Of a DNA stretch of 64,000 nucleotides, positions 51,354-59,330 are shown piece after piece. Numbering within the stretch: position 1 is the first letter of the stretch; every line of letters starts with the position of its first letter. Source of the stretch: Dubosiella muris (lineage in GTDB: Bacteria; Bacillota_I; Bacilli_A; Erysipelotrichales; Erysipelotrichaceae); NCBI RefSeq assembly GCF_004793885.1, contig NZ_SRYG01000003.1, forward strand, positions 62,001 to 126,000, in the 5' to 3' direction. The notes below the pieces were generated by a model that was given only the letters and a program-made list of their open reading frames with translations, did not search any database and was not told the DNA's origin. The position numbers and the translations under genes are program-made.

Positions 51354-52376
51354 ATGGCAGTAACGATTAAAGAAGTGGCCGCGCTGGCTGGTGTGTCCCC
51401 GTCCACCGTCTCAAGAACATGCAACAACTCACCTCTGATTTCAAAAAAGACGCAGGAACGGGTACGCAAAGCGATGGAGGAGCTCGGCTACGAGCCTGTG
51501 GGTGGCGAAAATCCCGCCGAAAGCGGAAAATCCCTGGGAGCCATTGGCATTGTGTTGCCTTCCTATCAACAGGAAAACTTTGAAAACCCGTTTTATCTCG
51601 ACGTCATCCGGGGCATTTCCAAAACATGCAACCATTTGCAGTACGCGACTTGCGTGCTCAGCGGAAAAAACGAAAGCGAGCTGCTGGAATCCATCGATCT
51701 GTTACGCAAGTCTTCCAGCAAGATCACGTTCATTTTGCTGTATTCCCAGGAAAACGATCCCATCGCCGAGTATTTGTACGACGAAGGCTTGCGCTATGTT
51801 ATGATTGGCGCTCCTTTGCAGCACGACACCGAAACCATCAGCGTCGACAACGACAACTTCTCGGCCGCCTACGACGCGTGCAAGTACTTGATCGAGCACG
51901 GGCACAAGCAAATCGGCTACATCGGTCTGGATTCCAGCCTCGCCTTTTCCGCCCGCCGCAAACAAGGCTATCAAATGGCGCTCCTTGAGCACGACCTCGC
52001 GCTGACGGCCGGACACTGCATGGAGTTCGATCCCACCGACGAGCAAAAAGTGCAAGCCCTTCAAGATATGCTCACGCAAAAAAACCGGCCCACCGCTCTG
52101 CTTGTCGTCGACGATTTGCTGGCGCTAGCCATCAACCAGCTCTGCCGCCAATTCGGACTCCATGTGCCGGAAGACATTTCTATCGTCTCCTTCAACAATT
52201 CCGTTTTCGCGAAGCTGTCGATTCCCAGCCTCACCTCGGTCGACATCCACGCGCGCCAGCTTGGTATCGAAGCCGCGCTGCAAGCGATCAATCATTTGGA
52301 AACGCCCGATTTGACACCTTCCAAAGTCATCGTACCGTACTCGCTCGTGGAACGAGACAGTGTAAAAACGCTTTAA
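51354..52376 (+). CDS. LacI family transcriptional regulator
   Basis: 340 residues. The N-terminal HTH and hinge (VTIKEVAALAGVSPSTVSRT, KTQERVRKAMEELGYEP) are followed by a periplasmic-binding-protein-like sensor domain (AIGIVLPSYQQENFENPFYL, IGYIGLDSSLAFSARRKQGY, DISIVSFNNSVFAKLSIPSL). It is the MalR/CcpA-like subgroup by start sequence. AAGGAAGG precedes ATG 51354. It is divergent from the PTS IIABC gene and almost surely regulates it through the TTGCA-armed operators between them; the inducer is unknown. Confidence 0.94.
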   Translation: MAVTIKEVAALAGVSPSTVSRTCNNSPLISKKTQERVRKAMEELGYEPVGGENPAESGKSLGAIGIVLPSYQQENFENPFYLDVIRGISKTCNHLQYATCVLSGKNESELLESIDLLRKSSSKITFILLYSQENDPIAEYLYDEGLRYVMIGAPLQHDTETISVDNDNFSAAYDACKYLIEHGHKQIGYIGLDSSLAFSARRKQGYQMALLEHDLALTAGHCMEFDPTDEQKVQALQDMLTQKNRPTALLVVDDLLALAINQLCRQFGLHVPEDISIVSFNNSVFAKLSIPSLTSVDIHARQLGIEAALQAINHLETPDLTPSKVIVPYSLVERDSVKTL

Positions 52377-52387
52377 TCCAAAGCCGG

Positions 52388-52411
52388 CGCCGGTTCTCCC
52401 GGCGTTTTTTT
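52388..52411 (+). terminator. Terminator of the LacI regulator gene
   Basis: CGCCGG, loop TTCTC, CCGGCG, then seven T residues. Confidence 0.85.
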
Positions 52412-52445
52412 CTGTCCATATTGTCAGGAAAAACCCGACGGAATC

Positions 52446-52454
52446 TGCTACGAT
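52446..52454 (+). promoter_or_regulatory. Extended -10 promoter of bceR, predicting a leaderless mRNA
   Basis: TGC-TACGAT, then AAAGAC, then ATG 52461. No Shine-Dalgarno sequence precedes the start. Confidence 0.55.
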
Positions 52455-52460
52455 AAAGAC

Positions 52461-53132
52461 ATGAAATGGAAAATTTTGATTATCGAGGACGATTTTTTGC
52501 TTTCCGGGCAAATCGCCGCCTCGTTGCAGCAAACGTACGAAGTTCGCTGCCTCCATCGTTTTGATCACGTCTTATCCGAGGTGGGTACCTACGAACCCGA
52601 TCTCGTCCTGCTGGATATCAACCTTCCCGTCCACGACGGGTTTTACTGGTGCGAGCGGATCCGCTCAGTTTCCCACCTTCCGATCGTATTCATTACCTCG
52701 CGGGCGGAAACGGCTGACACCGTCAAAGCCATCCGGCTTGGCGGCGACGACTACATCGTCAAACCGTTTCGCCTCGAGCTGCTGGAAGCCAAGATCCAGG
52801 CCGCCCTTCGCCGCAACGAGGAATACCAAAAGCCGAAAATCGTCGAGCTCGCGCCCGGACTGACGTACAACATGGATTTGCAAAGCTTGCGCCTGCATGG
52901 AACCGCCATCGAGCTGACGCCAACCGAAAAAAAGCTGTTCCACGCGCTCGTTCGCAAAAAAGGCGCGCTTGTCAGCCGCACGGAATTGATGCTCGCTTTA
53001 TGGGATACCGACCAATTCATCGAGGAAGGGACGCTAACGACTTCCGTTTCCCGGCTGCGCCACAAACTCAGCGCCCTGACCGGGCATTCCGTCATCGTGA
53101 CTTCAAAAGGGAAAGGATACTATATCGAATGA
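52461..53132 (+). CDS. Response regulator, BceR-like (OmpR/PhoB family)
   Basis: 223 residues. The receiver domain has the acidic pair E9-D10, phosphoacceptor D52 (LVLLDINLP), and DDYIVKPF with the switch lysine. The C-terminal winged helix has ELTPTEKKLFHALVRKKGAL and TTSVSRLRHKLSALTGHSV. It overlaps the sensor kinase by ATGA. The adjacent intramembrane-sensing kinase and BceAB-type transporter define a peptide-antibiotic sensing and detoxification module. No ribosome binding site is visible, so translation may be leaderless. Confidence 0.93.
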   Translation: MKWKILIIEDDFLLSGQIAASLQQTYEVRCLHRFDHVLSEVGTYEPDLVLLDINLPVHDGFYWCERIRSVSHLPIVFITSRAETADTVKAIRLGGDDYIVKPFRLELLEAKIQAALRRNEEYQKPKIVELAPGLTYNMDLQSLRLHGTAIELTPTEKKLFHALVRKKGALVSRTELMLALWDTDQFIEEGTLTTSVSRLRHKLSALTGHSVIVTSKGKGYYIE

Positions 53133-54076
53133 TTTTCGCTTTGCTTCTTCTGATCGCCTTCAATTTGTATTCAATCTTCCTGCTGCCGCAAATTGACTGG
53201 TTCGACTTGTTTTATTTCGACCTTCTCGTCATCGTGGTATGGCTTGCCTGCGTGCTGTCTGCCCGGTTTCGCCGGCACCGGCGTGAACAGGAAATTAAAA
53301 AGCGGCTTGGCGACAAAGATCTTGCCGCGCCCGCTTTTTTTCCTTTTGTCAACGAGGAACTGTACCGCCACGACGTCGGGATTTTGGAAGCGGAACGAAA
53401 GCAGGCGCTTTCCGACAACGACGAGCTAAAAGACATGGTCGACCGCATCGTCCACGAGTTGAAAGCCAATATCAACACGATTTCTCTTTGCAACGAGACG
53501 CTGCAAAACGAAGTCATCCAACTCGCCGCGGAAACGATGAACCGCCAGCTCAGCCAGCTGCTTTTGCTTGCGAAGCTCGAAACGAACACGATGTCCCTCC
53601 ACTATGAAAAGGCCGATGTGCGCGACTTGCTTTGCCGTTCCATCAAAAACAACAAGTACTTTCTCATTCACGAGCGCTTCTCGATCCATCTCGATTGCGA
53701 GTCGGCCATCGTCTATACCGACGCCGACTGGCTCGTGTACGTTTTCGACCAGCTTCTTGTCAACGCCATCAAATACAAGCGGGATCCAAAAATCGAAATC
53801 GCGGTTCGCCAAAACGAGTCGGTGACGACGATTCAAATGACCGATTACGGCATTGGCATTCCCGCCTTTGACTTGCCCAGCGTTTTTGAAAAAGGAGCAG
53901 TTGGCAGCCACGTGCATGCCGGCGCCTACAAATCGACCGGGATGGGGTTGTATTTCGCGAAAAAGGCGCTGGACCACCTTTCCGGAACGATCGAAGTGCA
54001 ATCCGAGTCCGGGCAGTCCACCACGTTCACGATTCGCCTCTACAACAATGAAAAAATCGACTTGCTTCGATCTTGA
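53129..54076 (+). CDS. Intramembrane-sensing histidine kinase, BceS-like
   Basis: 315 residues. Two membrane helices (about 1-20 and 26-44) are separated by a very short loop, so there is no extracellular sensor. The DHp box is VDRIVHELKANINTISL (H109), and the ATPase domain has N-box QLLVNAIKYK, ITDYGIGIP-type QMTDYGIGIPAFD and GTGLG-type STGMGLYFAKKAL. BceS-type kinases read the flux state of their ABC transporter rather than the drug itself. The ATG at 53129 overlaps the bceR-like stop. The next two genes encode the transporter. Confidence 0.92.
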   Translation: MIFALLLLIAFNLYSIFLLPQIDWFDLFYFDLLVIVVWLACVLSARFRRHRREQEIKKRLGDKDLAAPAFFPFVNEELYRHDVGILEAERKQALSDNDELKDMVDRIVHELKANINTISLCNETLQNEVIQLAAETMNRQLSQLLLLAKLETNTMSLHYEKADVRDLLCRSIKNNKYFLIHERFSIHLDCESAIVYTDADWLVYVFDQLLVNAIKYKRDPKIEIAVRQNESVTTIQMTDYGIGIPAFDLPSVFEKGAVGSHVHAGAYKSTGMGLYFAKKALDHLSGTIEVQSESGQSTTFTIRLYNNEKIDLLRS

Positions 54077-54083
54077 CGAGCTT

Positions 54084-54127
54084 TGTAATCTAGATGTAAG
54101 GATGGATCCAAGTCGATTTTTTACAAT
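54084..54127 (+). promoter_or_regulatory. Candidate response-regulator-controlled promoter of the transporter genes
   Basis: Direct repeat TGTAA (54084-54088) and TGTAA (54095-54099), 11 nt apart, lies just upstream of a poor -35 region. TACAAT follows at 54122-54127. This layout fits activation by an OmpR-family dimer. Confidence 0.55.
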
Positions 54128-54146
54128 AGAGTCGGAGGTACAACCA

Positions 54147-54905
54147 ATGAAAAAAGAAATTTTAAAAGTGGAACATTTACAAAAGATATACGGAAACCGC
54201 GGCTATGGCCAGCCGGTGCTGGACGATATCAGCTTTACCGTTTACCAAAAAGACTTTGTCGCCATCATGGGGCCGAGCGGATCCGGCAAGACCACGCTGC
54301 TGAACTTGATTTCCTCGATCGACCGGCCGACACGCGGCCATGTGGTTTTGAACGGAAGCGACCTCACAAGCCTTTCGTCCAAACAACTCGCTAAACTGCG
54401 AAAAGATTCCATTGGCTTCATCTTCCAGGACTACTCCCTTTTGGACTCGATGCCGCTGCTCGACAACATCGTGCTGCCGCTTTCGCTCAATGGCGAAAAA
54501 GCGGCTGTCGCGCTCCAAAAAGGAAAAAAGCTCGCCCGGCTTTTCGGGCTGGCGAACCATCTCGACAAATATCCATATCAGCTTTCGGGCGGTCAGAAAC
54601 AACGGGGCGCGACTTGCCGGGCGCTGATCATGAATCCGTCGATCGTTTTCGCCGACGAGCCAACCGGCGCGCTCGACTCCAAATCGTCGAAAGATTTGCT
54701 GGAGTGCTTCGCCCAAATCAACAGCCAGGACCAGACGACGATCGTCATGGTCACGCATGACGCCTTCGCGGCCTCGTACGCCAAGGAAGTGTACGTGCTC
54801 AAAGACGGACGAATCGAAATGCACATCCATCGGGGCGAAAGCCAAAAGGAGTTTTTCAACCGGATCCTTGACATTCAAGCGACGATGGGAAGTGATCTGC
54901 AATGA
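54147..54905 (+). CDS. ABC transporter ATPase, BceA-like
   Basis: 252 residues, MacB/BceA group. Walker A GPSGSGKTT (42-50), Q-loop FIFQDYSLLDSM, signature LSGGQKQRG, Walker B IVFADEPTGALDS and H-loop MVTHDAF are all present. The stretch RGATCRAL has Cys where most relatives have Ala. GGAGG precedes ATG 54147. It overlaps the permease gene by ATGA. Together they should remove bacitracin-like or lantibiotic molecules from lipid carriers and signal to the BceS-like kinase. Confidence 0.94.
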   Translation: MKKEILKVEHLQKIYGNRGYGQPVLDDISFTVYQKDFVAIMGPSGSGKTTLLNLISSIDRPTRGHVVLNGSDLTSLSSKQLAKLRKDSIGFIFQDYSLLDSMPLLDNIVLPLSLNGEKAAVALQKGKKLARLFGLANHLDKYPYQLSGGQKQRGATCRALIMNPSIVFADEPTGALDSKSSKDLLECFAQINSQDQTTIVMVTHDAFAASYAKEVYVLKDGRIEMHIHRGESQKEFFNRILDIQATMGSDLQ

Positions 54906-56722
54906 GTTTGTTTCAACTCGCCTGGCAAAACTTCGTCCAGCACGCCCGCCGGTACAGCGCCTTGATTTTCTCGCTGTCCTTTACCGTTTTTGTGTATTTC
55001 AACTTTGAAAACATCCGGTATTCCAGCGCCCTGGGCGGACTGGATGCAGTCAATCTGGAACGCATCGCCACACTGCTTAACGTCGTCAAAGTCGTTCTCG
55101 TGTGCTTCATGATCTCGTTTATTTGGTACGCGTCCAACGTCTTTTTGAAAAACCAGAAAAAAGAAATCGGCATCTACGTGTTTCTTGGCTTGACCAACAC
55201 CCGGATCGGCATGCTGTATGCCATAGAGAACTTGCTCGTCGGCCTCGTTTCCATTGTGGCAGGCATCGTGCTCGGCACCTTGTTCTCGTATTTGTTCACG
55301 ATGGTTTTCGTGCGGATGTCCGCTCTGGGCGTCGCGCCCCAGTTCTCGATTTCCGTCCAGGCCATCGCGCAAACGGCTTTGCTTTTTTCGCTCATTTATG
55401 GACTCGTCACACTCAAAGGGATGTGGGAGATCCGACGCAGCACGGTTCTCCATTTGATTTCCGCGGCGCGCCAAAACGAAAAGGTGGCGCGTCGCAGCGG
55501 ATTTCTGCTCGCCAAGGCCTTACTTGGCTGCGCCACGCTTGGCATAGGCTACGCGTTCGCCATCAAAGACGGCGGCATGGATGTGCTGGCCAACGCGATG
55601 ATCGCGACGGTTTGCGTCATTGTGGGGACATATTGGCTCTTTGGCGGCTTTCTCCCCTTTCTCTTTCAGTGCCTGCAAAAAAACAAGCGGTTTCTTTATG
55701 GCGGCCGGCGCGTCTTGTGGATCAACAACCTCGTCTTCCGCATGAAACAAAACTACCGCTCGTACGCGATGGTATGCATTTTGCTCATTTGCGCCGTGAC
55801 CGCTCTTGGATGCGGATTCACGTTAAACAATCGAATCCAGGCGATGCGTGAGTACTCGATGCAGTACGACTACCAGCTAATCAGCGCTTCTCCAAACCAG
55901 CAGGAACATTTCGACGCGCTCTTTCAAGACGTCGTCGACCGTTCGACACTCCAAATCGGACAAAGCGAAGAGCAGCTGTTCATCCCGTACTCGAATCTGG
56001 CGGACTTTGACATTCCCAAGCCGGAGCCGGATCAATGCGTCAAGCTCGCCAAGAAAATGATGCTTTCGCTTTATACCGATCCCTCCCGCTTTTCAACGAC
56101 GCTCGACGGGAAACCACTGGAATGCGTCGGGGAGGTGCGGCGGGCCGTTGCCGGATTCATGCAGGATAAAATGGAAGTGCCGATTTATGTCATTGACGAC
56201 GCGTTGTTCAACGCGACCTTTCCTGAAGAACAACGGCTTTCCCTGTACAATTATAAGCTGGCGGATTCCCATCCCGACTACGCGCAGACGCTGCAAGACG
56301 ATCCATGGGTCGAAGGAGTGTATATCGCGGATAAAAACGCGCAAAGCGACGAGTGGCTTTCCACGATTTTCACCTTTTGCGTTTTCTTGTTTCTCGTGTT
56401 CCTCATCGCGGCGTGCTCGATTTTATTTATCAAGCAGTACAACGACTCGTTCGAGGACATCGCACCATACGCCATTTTGCAAAAACTCGGCGTGGACAGA
56501 AACGTTCTGAAACGCTCCATCGCGAAAGAATGCTCGCTCCAGTTTGGCTTGGATTTTGTGATCATGAGCCTTTCCTCCTTCTTTTCGCTTTTGGCGCTTT
56601 CCAAAATCGCAGGCGATCCGATGGAAGTGGTTTTCTTTGTCAGCAACGCGATCATTCTCGTATTCATCGTGTTGTGCGACCTGCTTTGCATTCGTTTTGT
56701 CCAGCAAAACGTGCTCTCCTGA
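54902..56722 (+). CDS. ABC transporter permease, BceB-like
   Basis: 606 residues with about ten membrane helices and a large extracellular domain (about 315-480) between helices 7 and 8, the hallmark of BceB permeases. FtsX-like segments include EIGIYVFLGLTNTRIGMLYA and, near the end, LQKLGVDRNVLKRSIAKECS. The extracellular domain sets ligand specificity, which cannot be read from sequence. ATGA overlap with the ATPase gene. Length is slightly below typical BceB. Confidence 0.93.
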   Translation: MSLFQLAWQNFVQHARRYSALIFSLSFTVFVYFNFENIRYSSALGGLDAVNLERIATLLNVVKVVLVCFMISFIWYASNVFLKNQKKEIGIYVFLGLTNTRIGMLYAIENLLVGLVSIVAGIVLGTLFSYLFTMVFVRMSALGVAPQFSISVQAIAQTALLFSLIYGLVTLKGMWEIRRSTVLHLISAARQNEKVARRSGFLLAKALLGCATLGIGYAFAIKDGGMDVLANAMIATVCVIVGTYWLFGGFLPFLFQCLQKNKRFLYGGRRVLWINNLVFRMKQNYRSYAMVCILLICAVTALGCGFTLNNRIQAMREYSMQYDYQLISASPNQQEHFDALFQDVVDRSTLQIGQSEEQLFIPYSNLADFDIPKPEPDQCVKLAKKMMLSLYTDPSRFSTTLDGKPLECVGEVRRAVAGFMQDKMEVPIYVIDDALFNATFPEEQRLSLYNYKLADSHPDYAQTLQDDPWVEGVYIADKNAQSDEWLSTIFTFCVFLFLVFLIAACSILFIKQYNDSFEDIAPYAILQKLGVDRNVLKRSIAKECSLQFGLDFVIMSLSSFFSLLALSKIAGDPMEVVFFVSNAIILVFIVLCDLLCIRFVQQNVLS

Positions 56723-56724
56723 TC

Positions 56725-56756
56725 TCGTAAAAAAAGACGGTTCACCGTCTTTTTTC
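56725..56756. terminator. Bidirectional terminator between bceB-like and M16 genes
   Basis: AAAAAGACGG, loop TTCA, CCGTCTTTTT: perfect stem with T-runs on both strands. Confidence 0.9.
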
Positions 56757-56770
56757 GTCTTCATTTGTTT

Positions 56771-58027
56771 TTAATCCCGCAACGGGTCGATGCGCACTTC
56801 GCAAACATTGGAAAAATCCAGGGACTTCACGATGTCCAGCACCTCGTCCAGCGTCAACTCTTCCACTAGATCCAGCCATTCCAAATAGTCGTAGCCATCC
56901 AGTTCGGCCCGCATCATTTCGATCGCGAGGCTCTCAAAATGGTCCAGCGAGCGTATGTTGCGCGCCAAAGCCTGGATTTTCAAGCTTTCAAAGCCTTCCG
57001 GGGCGATTTCCTGTTCTCCGCGCGCGATCGACTCCACCACCTGGCGGAACGCGTCGACTTTTTCAGTTTGCGCGTAAAACAAAATATAGCCGTGGTCTTT
57101 GTGGAAATCCGCCTCGGCTCCCCACATTTGCGAAATGACCTGATGGTCAAGCCACGTCTGGTATTGCGGATTGACCGGTCCGAGGACGCAGTCGAGCCAC
57201 AGCGAAACCGCCGTGTCGACCTTCAAGCACTGCTCCAGCGTTTCATAGCCGTGAAGCTTGTACGCGAAGCCGACAAAGGGCGCTGAAACGTCCATTTCCA
57301 TGGAATAAAACGCCCGCGCGACTTGCGCCGGCTCTTCCGGAAAAAAGCGGACCGCCTTGCTTTCGATGCGGGAAGGATATTTTTCTTCCTGCTCTTCAAT
57401 GTGTTGGAATACAGGATCCAGCTCCTGTCCGGTAATGCCGACAATCACCATGCGGGAAGGATCGTAGTTGCGGGCGTAAAACGCCTTCAAATCGGTCACG
57501 CTCATCTGCTCGATGTCATGTTCGGTTCCTAAAATATCGTATTTCAGCGGATGGCGGCCATACATGGAGGCGTACAGTTCTTTTACCAGACGAAAATCCG
57601 GATTTTGATCGTACATCGCGTATTCGCTCAAGATAATTCCTTTTTCTTTCTCGACGGTTTTCTCGGTAATGTCAAGGCCTTGCACAAAATCCAGCAGCAG
57701 CGAAAGCGGCCGCTCGATATCGGCCGTCGTTGAAAAATAGTAGGCCGTTTCCGTATACGACGTAAAGGCGTTGGTTTGCGCCTGCATTTTCGCGAACAGG
57801 TCGCTCACATCCTCGTCGTGGTAGTGAAACATTTGATGCTCTAAAAAATGAGCGCAGCCGGTGCGGTTTTGAATCGTTTCGCCCGCGATCCGCTCGCGGA
57901 CATTAAAGCCCCCGGTGCCAAATCCGCAAAGGAAAAACGACTGCACGTAGTCCGGTTTGCGGATCAGGATGACGGTGGCTCCGTTTTTCAGCGTTTTTTT
58001 TCGAATCTCAGTTTTCCATGGTTTCAT
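56771..58027 (-). CDS. M16 family zinc peptidase, YfmH/AlbF-like catalytic subunit
   Basis: 418 residues. The inverted zinc motif H-x-x-E-H is in CAHFLEHQMF near residue 60, and the third ligand is in EKEKGIILSEYAMY near residue 133. The C-terminal M16 half follows. Cytoplasmic. It is encoded with a 20-nt overlap after a paralogue lacking the zinc site, the usual catalytic/non-catalytic M16B pair. Such pairs mature secreted peptides in Bacillus; here no peptide precursor gene was found next to them. Confidence 0.92.
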   Translation of the reverse strand: MKPWKTEIRKKTLKNGATVILIRKPDYVQSFFLCGFGTGGFNVRERIAGETIQNRTGCAHFLEHQMFHYHDEDVSDLFAKMQAQTNAFTSYTETAYYFSTTADIERPLSLLLDFVQGLDITEKTVEKEKGIILSEYAMYDQNPDFRLVKELYASMYGRHPLKYDILGTEHDIEQMSVTDLKAFYARNYDPSRMVIVGITGQELDPVFQHIEEQEEKYPSRIESKAVRFFPEEPAQVARAFYSMEMDVSAPFVGFAYKLHGYETLEQCLKVDTAVSLWLDCVLGPVNPQYQTWLDHQVISQMWGAEADFHKDHGYILFYAQTEKVDAFRQVVESIARGEQEIAPEGFESLKIQALARNIRSLDHFESLAIEMMRAELDGYDYLEWLDLVEELTLDEVLDIVKSLDFSNVCEVRIDPLRD

Positions 58028-59216
58028 CGAAATCCTCCTTTACGATCGCCATTGAAACAAGCGCGAGCCGACTGGCGACTTCGCAAACCTGGTCCCGCTC
58101 AATGGTTCGAATCGTTTCCACGCGTTGCGCCAGCGACTCCGAGCGCTCAAGCATCGAGTCGAGAAAGCGCTGCTCGATCATGGCCCACGGCCGGTCCTGC
58201 TGACGCCGGAACATGTCTATCAAATCCATCTTGGCGATTTCCAGCTGTTCATCGGAAAACTGCCCGTCGGCGCATTTCTGAATTTGCGCCTGGATCAGCC
58301 GCAAACAGCGGGCGATGGAGTCCGCGGATGTGCCGGTGCTAATAAGCAGGGCGCCGTCAAAGCGGACAAGAGAAGAAGAAATCGAATAGCACAAGCTGTT
58401 CTTTTCTCGCACTTCCTCAAAGAGCAGCGACATGGGACCTTGGCCTAAAATCGAGTTCAGTACAAGAAGCGGGTAATAGCGGGATGAATCAATGGGAGTC
58501 GACGTGGCCCATACTTGCACGATGGAAGTTTGAGCGATATTTTTCTCAAGCACCTGGAACGAAGGACTCGTCCTAGGAATCAGCGCCATGCGCAAAGACG
58601 GTTTTTCGAATTGAGGAATGGCATTCAAAAACGCCTCCATGACCGGTTCGAGCGTTCCGCAGCAGGAAACGAAACGAGGAAGGGCTCTCCACGATTCGTA
58701 CAGCGCCACGACCTCTTCGTAGGACAGGGCCTCGATGTCTTCCAAAGCGCCTTGAATCGGGATCGCGATATCGTGGTCCTCGGCGGCCAGCGCGAACGCC
58801 GTTTTGAGCGCGAGAGAATCCGGGTCGTCGTTTTGCCGGCGCAGCCGGCTGGCAAGCAAGTATTTCGCTTCTTCAAAGGATTTTTGATCAAAGAGCGCGT
58901 GATGGAGAATCTGATCCATCATATGCACGACTTCATGGATATAACCGGGATCCTTGACGCGCTCGGGCCGAATGTATTGAAAGCGGATGTCGAGCGCCAC
59001 CTGCCGGCCATAGCCGGTCAATCCGTAGGAAACTTTCATTCCGTACGCGTGGTTGAGGGCGATCGATAACTTTTGCTTCGAGTCGAAATCGGCCGTTTTC
59101 GACTTCAGCATAAAAACTAAAAGGTTGTAAGCGGTAATCGTACGGCGTTCCAAAGGCAGGAGCGAACGAACAAGAACACTTACATCACTAAATTTTTCAG
59201 TTTGAATCTGTTGCAA
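58008..59216 (-). CDS. M16 family peptidase-like protein, non-catalytic YfmF/AlbE-like subunit
   Basis: 402 residues with M16 fold features (LNHAYGMKVSYGLTGYGRQV, LVLNSILGQGPMSLLFEEVR) but no H-x-x-E-H motif. The R/Y pair that clamps substrates is present in REKNSLCYSISS. I choose the TTG at 59216, because AAGGAGG lies 8 nt upstream; the GTG at 59240 would put that sequence inside the gene. First gene of the pair, overlapping the catalytic subunit by 20 nt. Confidence 0.9.
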   Translation of the reverse strand: MQQIQTEKFSDVSVLVRSLLPLERRTITAYNLLVFMLKSKTADFDSKQKLSIALNHAYGMKVSYGLTGYGRQVALDIRFQYIRPERVKDPGYIHEVVHMMDQILHHALFDQKSFEEAKYLLASRLRRQNDDPDSLALKTAFALAAEDHDIAIPIQGALEDIEALSYEEVVALYESWRALPRFVSCCGTLEPVMEAFLNAIPQFEKPSLRMALIPRTSPSFQVLEKNIAQTSIVQVWATSTPIDSSRYYPLLVLNSILGQGPMSLLFEEVREKNSLCYSISSSLVRFDGALLISTGTSADSIARCLRLIQAQIQKCADGQFSDEQLEIAKMDLIDMFRRQQDRPWAMIEQRFLDSMLERSESLAQRVETIRTIERDQVCEVASRLALVSMAIVKEDFDETMEN

Positions 59217-59291
59217 ATTTCTTTCCTCCTTTTTCTTCACCTTGTATTTTATTATAGCATGATTCGTCGGTATGAAGTCCAGAGGGTGTCA

Positions 59292-59318
59292 CAAAAAAAA
59301 GCCTCCAAATGGAGACTT
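59292..59318 (-). terminator. Terminator of the NlpC/P60 gene
   Basis: Minus strand AAGTCTCC, ATTT loop, GGAGGCTT (one G-U), then a T-run. Confidence 0.8.
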
Positions 59319-59330
59319 CTTCTTTCCGAT

